From NCBI GenBank assembly GCA_030151665.1, contig JASLDB010000257.1:1-7993 (forward strand): a DNA stretch of 7,993 bases. Reading direction: 5' to 3'. This DNA is from Neisseriaceae bacterium (GTDB taxonomy: Bacteria > Pseudomonadota > Gammaproteobacteria > Burkholderiales > Neisseriaceae). Below are positions 1 through 6,464 of this stretch, piece by piece. Below the pieces are notes generated by a model. The model was not told the DNA's origin. It worked only from the letters and a program-made list of their open reading frames with translations, and made no database searches. Position 1 is the first letter of the stretch, and each line of letters starts with the position of its first letter. The translations under genes were made by a program, and so were the position numbers.

Positions 1-48
1 AGCAATCATTAATTCAATCAAAGTAAAGCCCGATTCGGTGCGTTTCAT
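1..48 (-). CDS. Type IV prepilin / pseudopilin, N-terminal fragment
   Basis: The first 16 codons read MKRTESGFTLIELMIA and the gene runs off the left edge. This is the class III (type IV) prepilin signature: a short basic leader ending in Gly7, then F-T-L-I-E with the conserved Glu at mature position +5 and the start of the hydrophobic helix. In this family PilD cleaves after the Gly and methylates the new N-terminal Phe; the mature protein joins a type IV pilus or type II secretion pseudopilus at the inner membrane. With the rest missing I cannot tell a major pilin from a minor pilin or a GspG/H-like pseudopilin. The in-frame ATG at 53-51 reaches a stop after two codons, so 48-46 is the start. 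No strong Shine-Dalgarno sequence is seen just upstream. Confidence 0.8.
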   Translation of the reverse strand, partial: MKRTESGFTLIELMIA

Positions 49-78
49 GCCATTTGCCCAATATAGATTTATTTTGCC

Positions 79-107
79 ATGATAAAGGATTGTATGTTTA
101 GCGGCAA
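79..107 (-). promoter_or_regulatory. Candidate sigma-70 promoter of the prepilin gene
   Basis: Read on the minus strand, TTGCCG (107-102) and TATCAT (84-79) are separated by exactly 17 nt. They match the sigma-70 -35 and -10 consensus at 4 and 5 of 6 positions. Transcription would begin near 72, giving a leader of about 24 nt before the ATG at 48. No sigma-54 GG-N10-GC element, common upstream of pilA in some groups, was noticed here. Prediction by eye only. Confidence 0.4.
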
Positions 108-218
108 TGTTTACACATTAATGGTGAATATTATTGTTAAATGGTCGAAAATAGTCATTTTTTCATGAAATTATCCTTTTGGTATATTTTGATGATGGAT
201 TAAAATTGAATGGGTTTT

Positions 219-247
219 TTAGTGAATAGGTATTGCATGTGTATAAT
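219..247 (+). promoter_or_regulatory. Candidate promoter of mgtE-prmC
   Basis: A perfect -10 box TATAAT lies at 242-247, preceded by TGTG. The -35 position at 17 nt spacing (219-224, TTAGTG) matches poorly, so the promoter may rely on the strong -10 or on an activator. A start near 254 gives a leader of about 66 nt. That is too short for a full M-box Mg2+ riboswitch. The same decamer TGTGTATAAT recurs in the promoter of the hydrolase gene (2616-2625). Confidence 0.4.
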
Positions 248-268
248 GCTAAGTTCCCGACAAAGTGC

Positions 269-290
269 ATATTGCCTTTTTCGGCAAGAT
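269..290 (+). promoter_or_regulatory. Small hairpin in the mgtE leader
   Basis: TTGCC (272-276) and GGCAA (283-287) form a perfect 5-bp stem with loop TTTTTC. Two more A-T pairs outside an A/G mismatch extend it to 269-290. It lies inside the predicted mgtE leader and has no U-run after it, so it is not a terminator. It could affect mRNA stability or be chance; no known riboswitch is recognised. Confidence 0.2.
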
Positions 291-319
291 CAAACCGATG
301 TTAAAAAGGTAATGACTAC

Positions 320-1759
320 ATGACTGAACAATACACTGTTGGTGTAGAAAAAAATAAAGATGATCGTTTAGCCATCGACATTGATGCCATTCATGATTTG
401 GCAGAATCTTTGCTGCCTTATTATGTGCAAGTGATTGCCAAAGCAGTAGAAGACATTAATGCCAAAGGGGCGTATGAGAAGCTAACCGAAATCTTACATG
501 ACTTACACCCTGCCGACATGGCTTATGTGTTGGAGTCTTTGCCATTGCAAGAACGGATTTTGGTTTGGAAATTGGCACATCCTGATGAGGATGGCGATGT
601 TTTACTGGAAGTATCAGATGCTGTTCGCGAAACCTTGATTGAAAGCATGGGCAAGGGCGAATTGCTAGCAGCTGTTGAAGACTTGGATGCCGATGAATTG
701 GCTGAATTAGCACCTGACTTACCTATTAGCGTGATTTCAGAGGCATTAAACACTCGCGATGAAGAAGAGCGGGCACAAGTGGCTTCGGCTTTGTCTTATA
801 AAGAAGACGAAGTGGGTGATTACATGGACTTCGAATTAGTCAGTATTCGTGCTGATGTCAGTTGTGAAGTGGTATTGCGTTATTTGCGCCGTTTTGAAAG
901 TTTGCCAGATCACACTGACAAAATTTTTGTGGTTGATGATGACAATTTATTGCAAGGCGTGTTATCGATTCGAAAACTATTGGTGGTCGACCCTGAAACC
1001 AATGTTGAAGACGTGATGACCACCAATGTGGTGAAATTTCGCCCCAAGGATGATGCAGTCGAAGCAGCCCAAGCATTTGAGCGTTATGACTTGGTGACAG
1101 CCCCTGTTGTGGATGGAAAAAATAAATTGGTGGGGCGCATCACGGTCGATGAAATGATGGACGTTTTGCGTGAAGATTCCGAATCTGAAATGTTAAACAT
1201 GGCGGGTTTGAAAGAAGAAGAGGATTTATTTGCTTCTGTCACCGACTCTGTTAAAAACCGTTGGATGTGGCTGGCGATTAATTTGTGCACAGCGTTTGTG
1301 GCCAGTCGGGTTATTGGTGCTTTTGAGGGGTCTATTGAAAAAATTGTGGCTTTGGCAGCGTTAATGCCGATTGTGGCAGGTATTGGTGGCAATTCTGGTA
1401 ACCAAACCATTACCATGATTGTTCGCGCGATGGCGATGGGGCAAATGAGTTCCTTGCATTCTGGTCGATTGCTGCGTAAAGAATTGGGTGTGGCGTTCTT
1501 AAATGGTATTTTGTGGGGTTCGGTTATGGGCTTGGTGGCATACTTGTTGTACAGCGATATTGGTTTGGGTTTGGTGATGGTTGCTGCCATGACGTTGAAT
1601 TTATTGCTGGCCGCTACCATGGGGGTGATGATTCCCTCATTGATGACCAAATTTGGTCGAGACCCAGCCTTGGGGAGCAGTGTTTTAATTACAGCCGTAA
1701 CCGACTCAGGTGGCTTCTTTATTTTCTTGGGTCTTGCCAGTGTGTTTTTGATTCATTGA
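320..1759 (+). CDS. mgtE: Magnesium transporter MgtE
   Basis: Inner-membrane Mg2+ channel/transporter of the MgtE family, 479 aa. Residues about 20-160 form the acidic helical N domain, with the family-typical stretch LAAVEDLDADELAELAPDLP at 116-135. Residues about 165-290 hold two CBS domains, including FERYDLVTAPVVD (253-265); in the family these bind Mg2+ and close the pore when cytosolic Mg2+ is high. About five membrane helices follow from residue 315. The pore signature P350 to GGNSGNQT (356-363) is intact, and D462 in TAVTDSGGFFIF matches the pore Asp known from Thermus MgtE. Length is slightly above the usual 450-460 aa because of a short N-terminal extension. AAGGT at 306-310 sits 9 nt before the ATG and supports the start. 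prmC follows after 8 nt. CBS gating implies feedback at protein level; no Mg2+ riboswitch is seen. Confidence 0.95.
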   Translation: MTEQYTVGVEKNKDDRLAIDIDAIHDLAESLLPYYVQVIAKAVEDINAKGAYEKLTEILHDLHPADMAYVLESLPLQERILVWKLAHPDEDGDVLLEVSDAVRETLIESMGKGELLAAVEDLDADELAELAPDLPISVISEALNTRDEEERAQVASALSYKEDEVGDYMDFELVSIRADVSCEVVLRYLRRFESLPDHTDKIFVVDDDNLLQGVLSIRKLLVVDPETNVEDVMTTNVVKFRPKDDAVEAAQAFERYDLVTAPVVDGKNKLVGRITVDEMMDVLREDSESEMLNMAGLKEEEDLFASVTDSVKNRWMWLAINLCTAFVASRVIGAFEGSIEKIVALAALMPIVAGIGGNSGNQTITMIVRAMAMGQMSSLHSGRLLRKELGVAFLNGILWGSVMGLVAYLLYSDIGLGLVMVAAMTLNLLLAATMGVMIPSLMTKFGRDPALGSSVLITAVTDSGGFFIFLGLASVFLIH

Positions 1760-1761
1760 GG
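1758..1761 (+). promoter_or_regulatory. prmC ribosome binding site overlapping the mgtE stop
   Basis: GAGG at 1758-1761 shares its first two bases with the mgtE TGA (1757-1759) and lies 6 nt before the prmC ATG (1768). This placement fixes the prmC start and suggests that ribosomes finishing mgtE help start prmC. The longer frame that runs upstream from here simply reads through mgtE in another frame. Confidence 0.6.
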
Positions 1762-1767
1762 CCGGAT

Positions 1768-2586
1768 ATGAATATTAATCAATGGTTACAAGCAAGTAAA
1801 TTGCCCCGATTAGAAGCCCGAATGTTTTTGGAACATGTTTTGCAATGGAGTCGTGTGCAATTAATCACGGGTGCAGATGAGTCCATTGCTGATCAGCACT
1901 TGCTTGCTTTGAATAACTTGGCTCGGCGACGCTTATTGGGTGAACCCATGGCGTATATTTTGGGTGAGCGTGAATTTTATGGTCGGCGCTTTATGGTGGA
2001 TGAATATGTTTTGATTCCTCGCCCTGAAACCGAATTATTGGTTGAAGCCGTTTTGGCGAAGACTACCCAACAATCGCCTGCACAGGTCTGGGATTTGGGC
2101 ACAGGTAGCGGCATTGTGGCCTGTACTTTGGCATTGGAAAATCCAGCGTTAACCGTTTATGCATCCGATATCAGTGAGGGTGCTTTGAACATGGCACAAA
2201 AAAATGGCTTGGCTTTAGGGGCTGATGTGTCATTTCATATCGGCAGTTGGTACGATGTAAAAGCACCCATTCAAGATAAAATGGACATCATTGTTTCGAA
2301 TCCACCTTATATTGAATCGGATGATGTACACCTTTCTCAAGGCGATTTACGATTTGAGCCACAAGGAGCATTAACTGATTTTGCTGATGGTTTGAGTGCA
2401 TTAAAAGCCCTGATAGATGGTGCGCCTATGCACTTAAAATCAGGCGGTTGGCTATTGATGGAGCATGGATTTGATCAAGGTGAGGCTGTGCGTACTTATT
2501 TTGCGCAAAAAGGCTGCTGGCACAATACCGAAACCTTGCTAGATTATGCTGGTTTAGACCGAATTACCTTGGCAAAATTGGCCTAG
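1768..2586 (+). CDS. prmC: Peptide chain release factor N5-glutamine methyltransferase PrmC (HemK)
   Basis: Cytosolic S-adenosylmethionine-dependent methyltransferase that modifies the Gln of the GGQ motif in release factors RF1 and RF2, raising termination efficiency. The 272-aa product has the full family layout. A helical N-terminal release-factor-binding domain (about 1-75) is followed by the linker motif GEREFYGRRF (66-75) and IPRPETELLVE (83-93), then the Rossmann-fold domain with SAM-binding loop DLGTGSG (109-115) and acidic D134. The catalytic NPPY motif is at 178-181. Length fits the usual 275-290 aa. The start at 1768 gives the canonical short N-terminus and has a GAGG site; the upstream extension is out of frame with mgtE and was discarded. 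prmC often follows prfA, so its place behind mgtE is a different arrangement. No terminator hairpin is seen after the TAG. Confidence 0.95.
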   Translation: MNINQWLQASKLPRLEARMFLEHVLQWSRVQLITGADESIADQHLLALNNLARRRLLGEPMAYILGEREFYGRRFMVDEYVLIPRPETELLVEAVLAKTTQQSPAQVWDLGTGSGIVACTLALENPALTVYASDISEGALNMAQKNGLALGADVSFHIGSWYDVKAPIQDKMDIIVSNPPYIESDDVHLSQGDLRFEPQGALTDFADGLSALKALIDGAPMHLKSGGWLLMEHGFDQGEAVRTYFAQKGCWHNTETLLDYAGLDRITLAKLA

Positions 2587-2595
2587 GTTGTTCAT

Positions 2596-2625
2596 TTGTT
2601 GATGCTCTTTTTGTGTGTGTATAAT
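2596..2625 (+). promoter_or_regulatory. Candidate promoter of the alpha/beta hydrolase gene
   Basis: TATAAT at 2620-2625 is a perfect -10 box, preceded by a TG-rich run that resembles an extended -10. The best -35 choices are weak: TTGTTG at 2596-2601 (18 nt spacing) or TTGATG at 2599-2604 (15 nt). Transcription would start near 2632. The TTG at 2637 would then have almost no leader, while the ATG at 2655 keeps about 23 nt, which supports the ATG as the start. Confidence 0.45.
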
Positions 2626-2654
2626 AATGTCATTTCTTGGTGGGGTGGCTTTGC

Positions 2655-3548
2655 ATGAAAAAAACATTTCGTTATGTTGGTGGTGTGTTGTTATTGGCAT
2701 TACTGAGTATCAGTGGTTTGGCTTATGCATTGGGAGAGAAGTATTTTTACTATCCTGATCAAGTTGATTATGGGCATTCGCCTGCTTTTTACCAGCAACA
2801 ATTTGTGGATTTAACCATTCCCACCCCTGATGGTGAGAAACTTCATGCTTGGTTTGTGCCCAGCCAATTGCACGCAAATCCCAAAGAGGCATTGGGTACT
2901 ATTGTGCATTACCATGGCAACGCCGCTAATCTGACCATGCAATATGCAGCAGTGGCTTGGTTGCCAGCTGCTGGATACAATGTTTTGGCATTTGATTACC
3001 GCGGTTATGGTCAATCAACAGGTAAACCATCTTTTAAAGGTGTTTATCAAGATGGCGTGAGTGTTTTTCAATTCGCGGAAAGTTATCCTGATATTGATGC
3101 CAATAAATTGATTGTATTTGGACAAAGTTTGGGTGGCAATGTGGCGATTGCCAGTGTGGGCAGTAGCCAGCGTCAAAAAGTACAAGCGATGGTAATTGAT
3201 TCTACTTTTTATGGTTATTCTGCCATTGCCAATGACAAACTCAAAGGGGCAAAATGGTTGGTGAGTGATAAATACAGTGCTTACCAATATCTGCCCAAGC
3301 TCACCATGCCTATTTTCTTAATGCACGGTGATGCTGATAATGTTATTCCACCTAAACACATGGCTTTGTTATCGGCGATTGTGACCGCACCCAAAGTGGA
3401 TTTGTTGCTATTCAATACTGGTCATATTGAAGGCATCATGTACCCAACGGTGCAAAGGAAATTCTTGCAGTTCGTTCAGCAAGCACAGAATAAGCAATGT
3501 TGTGATTTGGATATTGTGGGTAGTCAAATACCCAAGTTGTCTGAATAA
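2655..3548 (+). CDS. Alpha/beta hydrolase (ABHD13/BEM46-like), N-terminal signal or anchor
   Basis: Serine hydrolase of the alpha/beta fold, 297 aa; substrate unknown. Residues 1-26 are basic and then strongly hydrophobic, ending AYALG. This may be a cleaved signal peptide or a single membrane anchor; either way the catalytic domain would face the periplasm. There is no lipobox. The fold motifs are in order: oxyanion-type HYHGN (85-89), AFDYRGYGQS (112-121), nucleophile elbow GQSLG with Ser158, acid region MHGDADNVIP (223-232, Asp226 or Asp228) and catalytic His257 in TGHIEG. This pattern resembles the ABHD12/13, Bem46 and YqkD/YfhR-like families, usually annotated as esterases or peptidases of unknown target. 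The C-terminus carries a vicinal Cys pair (282-283). The ATG follows GGGGTGG (2642-2648) at 6 nt spacing; the TTG six codons upstream was rejected. The gene ends 18 nt before a strong terminator and appears monocistronic. Confidence 0.85.
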   Translation: MKKTFRYVGGVLLLALLSISGLAYALGEKYFYYPDQVDYGHSPAFYQQQFVDLTIPTPDGEKLHAWFVPSQLHANPKEALGTIVHYHGNAANLTMQYAAVAWLPAAGYNVLAFDYRGYGQSTGKPSFKGVYQDGVSVFQFAESYPDIDANKLIVFGQSLGGNVAIASVGSSQRQKVQAMVIDSTFYGYSAIANDKLKGAKWLVSDKYSAYQYLPKLTMPIFLMHGDADNVIPPKHMALLSAIVTAPKVDLLLFNTGHIEGIMYPTVQRKFLQFVQQAQNKQCCDLDIVGSQIPKLSE

Positions 3549-3566
3549 ATACAAGTATTGTGCATG

Positions 3567-3601
3567 ATAAAAAGCCACTTTTTTAATAAGTGGCTTTTTA
3601 T
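3567..3601. terminator. Bidirectional rho-independent terminator
   Basis: Perfect 14-bp inverted repeat: the left arm 3567-3580 (core AAAAAGCCACTT) pairs with the right arm 3588-3601 (core AAGTGGCTTTTT) around a 7-nt loop (3581-3587). The stem is flanked by an A-run on one side and a T-run on the other, so it can end transcription in both directions. It lies between the convergent hydrolase gene (stop at 3548) and the VanW gene, whose TAA stop (3600-3598) lies inside the stem. Confidence 0.9.
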
Positions 3602-4422
3602 GTGTTGGATGAGAGCTTTTCAGGAGATACTGTGTATTTGACTTGGACTTTGTTTTGGTAAAGGCATTTGGACTGCAATAATTGTGGGTGATGACCTTTG
3701 GTGTGGATATCTTGCCAGATTTCATTCTCGCGATATACCGTGCCATTTTGTTGGCTGAAACGATGGTTCTTTTCATAAACATGGTAATTGACTTCACGTT
3801 CTTGCTCGCACAGCAGCTCCCCAGATAATTGCTTGTCTTCAACCGTCAGTATCAGTTGAAATGCCTGTTCTGTGGGGTTGTATAACACCAAATCGATGTA
3901 GTTGTAAAAAATAGCAGCGCCTGAACCAAAAGGCAATACTCGACCCTCATCAGGGAAGGGGTCAAAACTGTGATTGGCTCGCTCAATGACTTGCAAGGGT
4001 GAGTGCAGTGCCAACCAATGAATCATATTGCTCAATTGGCATATCCCACCACCAATACCACTTCTGGCTTCGCCACGAGACAATTCCATGCCCAAAACAA
4101 AACCACGTTTGGCTGTTGGTTTGCCTACACATTGGCAAAAAGAGAAATATTGCTTGGGACCAATGATGACACCATTGGTGGCGGAAACAGCAATGTGAAG
4201 ATTGATGATTTTGTTGTGTTGCAATTGAATGTCGCTGTCACCCAGGCGGCGGATGAGTTTAGATGTGTGTTTTAGATAGCGAAAAGTGAGGCGGTTGTCA
4301 GGCTGTCTTTCATGGCTATAATCACGTGAAGACAATGCCCAAGATAAACGACGAAAACAACGCTTTTGCATCACCCGTAAAGCATATAGCCAAGGATGGC
4401 GTGAAAAAAGGGGTGTTTTCAT
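3598..4422 (-). CDS. VanW family protein
   Basis: Member of the VanW family, named after a gene of enterococcal vanB clusters; its biochemical role is not known, and the name does not imply glycopeptide resistance here. The 274-aa product shows the family hallmarks: start region FSRHPWLYALRVMQKR (6-21), HTSKLIRRLGDSDIQLQHNKIINL (52-75), FSF (93-95), GKPTAKRGFVLGMELSRG (100-117), the core GIGGGICQLSN (122-132) and FDPFPDEGRVLPFGSGA (153-169). No signal peptide or membrane helix is evident, so a cytosolic location is likely, although the operon is envelope-related. The ATG at 4422 matches the N-terminus expected for the family and has GGAA 8 nt upstream; a TTG at 4479 would overlap the upstream gene. 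The gene starts 23 nt after the phosphoglycerol transferase-like gene and is probably last in that operon. Confidence 0.88.
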   Translation of the reverse strand: MKTPLFSRHPWLYALRVMQKRCFRRLSWALSSRDYSHERQPDNRLTFRYLKHTSKLIRRLGDSDIQLQHNKIINLHIAVSATNGVIIGPKQYFSFCQCVGKPTAKRGFVLGMELSRGEARSGIGGGICQLSNMIHWLALHSPLQVIERANHSFDPFPDEGRVLPFGSGAAIFYNYIDLVLYNPTEQAFQLILTVEDKQLSGELLCEQEREVNYHVYEKNHRFSQQNGTVYRENEIWQDIHTKGHHPQLLQSKCLYQNKVQVKYTVSPEKLSSNT

Positions 4423-4445
4423 CGTTAAAATTCCAATTGATTGGT

Positions 4446-6461
4446 TTATTGGCCCATAATCTGTCGATTCAATTGCCAAGTTAAAAAGGGCGTAAATGCT
4501 TGCCAGCGTTTAATCAAGGCTTTTTCTTCCATATCTATTGCGCTTGCTTCTTTCAGTAAAACACCTTGATGATCTTGCCAGTAATGGTAAGTTCCTGTTT
4601 CTAGGTTATATGCCCCTTTGGGTGTGAGTAAAATATTGGGGTTGTAACCAGCATTACACCAAATTTTATCCAAGTTTTTAGCGGTGATATTGCAACCATT
4701 CTGATAAAAGGGCACTTGAGACAAACTTAATGCATAAAGCGTTGGCATAATGTCTTTATGGCTGCCAACACGGCTCATGTCAAACACTGCATGCTGTTGA
4801 TAAGGTTTGGGCACATATAGATAAAAAGGCACAGCATGGTGCAAGACCTGTTCTTTGGGGTCAGGATAACCAATGGCACGGATATTGTGATCGCCTGTGG
4901 CTGCCATGATGGTATTTTGACGCAATTGAGGATCGGCTTTTACTGTGCTGAAAAATTCACCCAAGGCATTGTTACTATAAAATAAAGTATTAAAGATACG
5001 ATTAAGTTCAGGCTCAACAGCCAATTTTTGCAAGCGCTCTTGTTCAATGCTACTGAAGTGAAATGTTTTTTGCGTTGCAGTGTGTGGCAATTCAAATGGT
5101 GGGTGATGGGTGATAGACATCATCATGATAAAAACAGGCTTACCATTGCGCTCGGCTTGGGCTAAGCGTTCTTTGGCATAGCGAAACATGTATTCATCAG
5201 GCACACCCCAAGTATTGCCGATGGCTTCTGGGTAGCGTTGGCGCAAAGTATTTTCTTCAACAACTTCGGTGACACCCAATTGTGGTAAAAATCGATTGAA
5301 ATTACGCCAAGCCCCATTGCCTGCGGTTAAGTAAACCACATCATAGCCAGCATCCAAATACGGTTTAAACATGTTGCTTAAAAAAGGTGTGTTTTGCTTA
5401 TTAGATTGGCTAATGTTGTTTAATGGGCTGCGAATAAAAAAGCGATGCAATGAATCACTGGTGCCATCGCCTTCAGAAACAAAGCGAGAGTATAACCAAT
5501 CCTCTTGAAAATGTTGGCGCAAGGCACCCAATACATCTCTATCACTTTTGTCGTATTGATTAAGGTGTTCACCCATGCTCTCCATCACGGTTAAAACCAC
5601 ATTGGGTTGATGTGTTTTGGCAGCCAAATTTTCGGGTGTGCTTTGGATTAACTGCTTTAAATCTGCTGTTTTTTTCTCATCCATCAATTGCGAAATGAGT
5701 TTTACACCTTCTTCATCGCTGACTTTGGTAAATTGATTGGATTGCTTTTGATCGTTTACAGCCCAATGCAATGACATTAAGCCATTGCTAACCATGGCAT
5801 TGAGGATATTGACCGATGAAATTTGAGCATCATCTTGGCGCAGTGGGAATGTGCCGATTGAGCCACGAACCCCTAAAACAATGGCCAGTAAAATCATCAC
5901 TGAGGTTAAAGCAGTGTGCCAATAAGATCGAGTGCGAAGTGATAATTGATTAATCCATTGATGGTATTTAAAAACGATGGTTTTTAGTAAATAGGCCAGA
6001 AAAGCATAAGCCAATACGATGCGAATCACAGGATAATCTGACCAAAATGTTTTTAAAATGGCTTGGGTGTCATCTTCGACCAAACCAAAAATAAACACAT
6101 CAAATTGCCTATCATAGGTTTTAAAGTAAAAAACATCGGCAATAGAAATACAAGCAACAAGCCACAATAAAAAAGCATAGCAACGGTAGGCATTTTGTTG
6201 CCAGAATAAACGGCTTTTGGGTGTGAGTAATGAGAATAAACTCAGCAAAAACACCGACCCAAATACGATGGTTGCTGCCTTAATATCAAAGCGCAAACCC
6301 CAAATCCACATCGATGTAATGTCGTGGGTATTTTGTTGTCGTAAGGCTTCGCTGGTGTGGCCATATAGCAATACACCACGGGTGATTAGTAACATGCAAA
6401 TGGCGAGAAACCAAGCGCCAAGTGCATAGAGAAAATCTTTTTTAAAAGCAAGGGATTTCAT
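4446..6461 (-). CDS. LTA synthase / MdoB-type phosphoglycerol transferase (sulfatase superfamily)
   Basis: Inner-membrane enzyme, 671 aa, with five predicted helices (about 10-33, 62-80, 92-113, 143-165, 182-200) and a periplasmic alkaline-phosphatase-fold domain. Catalytic features of the LtaS/OpgB family are present: metal ligand E294 in VMESMG, nucleophile T334 in EGDGTSDS, GNGAWRNFNRFL (381-391), H452-H453 in THHPPF, D524-H525 in TGDHN, and SHKDIMPTL (567-575). Relatives move phosphoglycerol from phosphatidylglycerol to an acceptor; in Gram-negatives the best-known acceptor is osmoregulated periplasmic glucan. The acceptor here is unknown, and a phosphoethanolamine transferase is a less likely alternative. 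About 80 residues follow the core fold and hold two Cys (590, 602) that could form a periplasmic disulfide. The ATG lies 3 nt after the stop of the upstream membrane-protein gene, with GAG 6 nt before it, implying translational coupling. Confidence 0.88.
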   Translation of the reverse strand: MKSLAFKKDFLYALGAWFLAICMLLITRGVLLYGHTSEALRQQNTHDITSMWIWGLRFDIKAATIVFGSVFLLSLFSLLTPKSRLFWQQNAYRCYAFLLWLVACISIADVFYFKTYDRQFDVFIFGLVEDDTQAILKTFWSDYPVIRIVLAYAFLAYLLKTIVFKYHQWINQLSLRTRSYWHTALTSVMILLAIVLGVRGSIGTFPLRQDDAQISSVNILNAMVSNGLMSLHWAVNDQKQSNQFTKVSDEEGVKLISQLMDEKKTADLKQLIQSTPENLAAKTHQPNVVLTVMESMGEHLNQYDKSDRDVLGALRQHFQEDWLYSRFVSEGDGTSDSLHRFFIRSPLNNISQSNKQNTPFLSNMFKPYLDAGYDVVYLTAGNGAWRNFNRFLPQLGVTEVVEENTLRQRYPEAIGNTWGVPDEYMFRYAKERLAQAERNGKPVFIMMMSITHHPPFELPHTATQKTFHFSSIEQERLQKLAVEPELNRIFNTLFYSNNALGEFFSTVKADPQLRQNTIMAATGDHNIRAIGYPDPKEQVLHHAVPFYLYVPKPYQQHAVFDMSRVGSHKDIMPTLYALSLSQVPFYQNGCNITAKNLDKIWCNAGYNPNILLTPKGAYNLETGTYHYWQDHQGVLLKEASAIDMEEKALIKRWQAFTPFLTWQLNRQIMGQ

Positions 6462-6464
6462 ATT

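Noticed and set aside
254..319. Mg2+-sensing (M-box) riboswitch before mgtE
   Set aside because: The predicted leader is only about 66 nt, far shorter than an M-box, and holds just one small hairpin without a following U-run.
1084..1650. Long minus-strand open frame within mgtE
   Set aside because: It is antisense to a clearly conserved protein, has no recognisable domains and no ribosome site; a shadow of mgtE codon use.
1513..1767. N-terminal extension of PrmC upstream of 1768
   Set aside because: It reads through the end of mgtE in another frame; the 272-aa form already matches the family length and has a ribosome site.
4003..4275. Plus-strand open frame within the VanW gene
   Set aside because: It lies opposite the conserved VanW core and shows no independent coding signs.
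3598..4422. Vancomycin resistance determinant
   Set aside because: VanW-family proteins are common outside van clusters and have unknown function; no vanHAX, vanY or vanRS genes are present, and the organism looks Gram-negative.
4423..4479. TTG start of the VanW gene at 4479
   Set aside because: It would overlap the upstream gene by 34 nt; the ATG at 4422 matches the usual family N-terminus.
5363..5372. GTTTAAAC palindrome as an operator
   Set aside because: It lies deep inside the transferase coding sequence and is explained by codons there.
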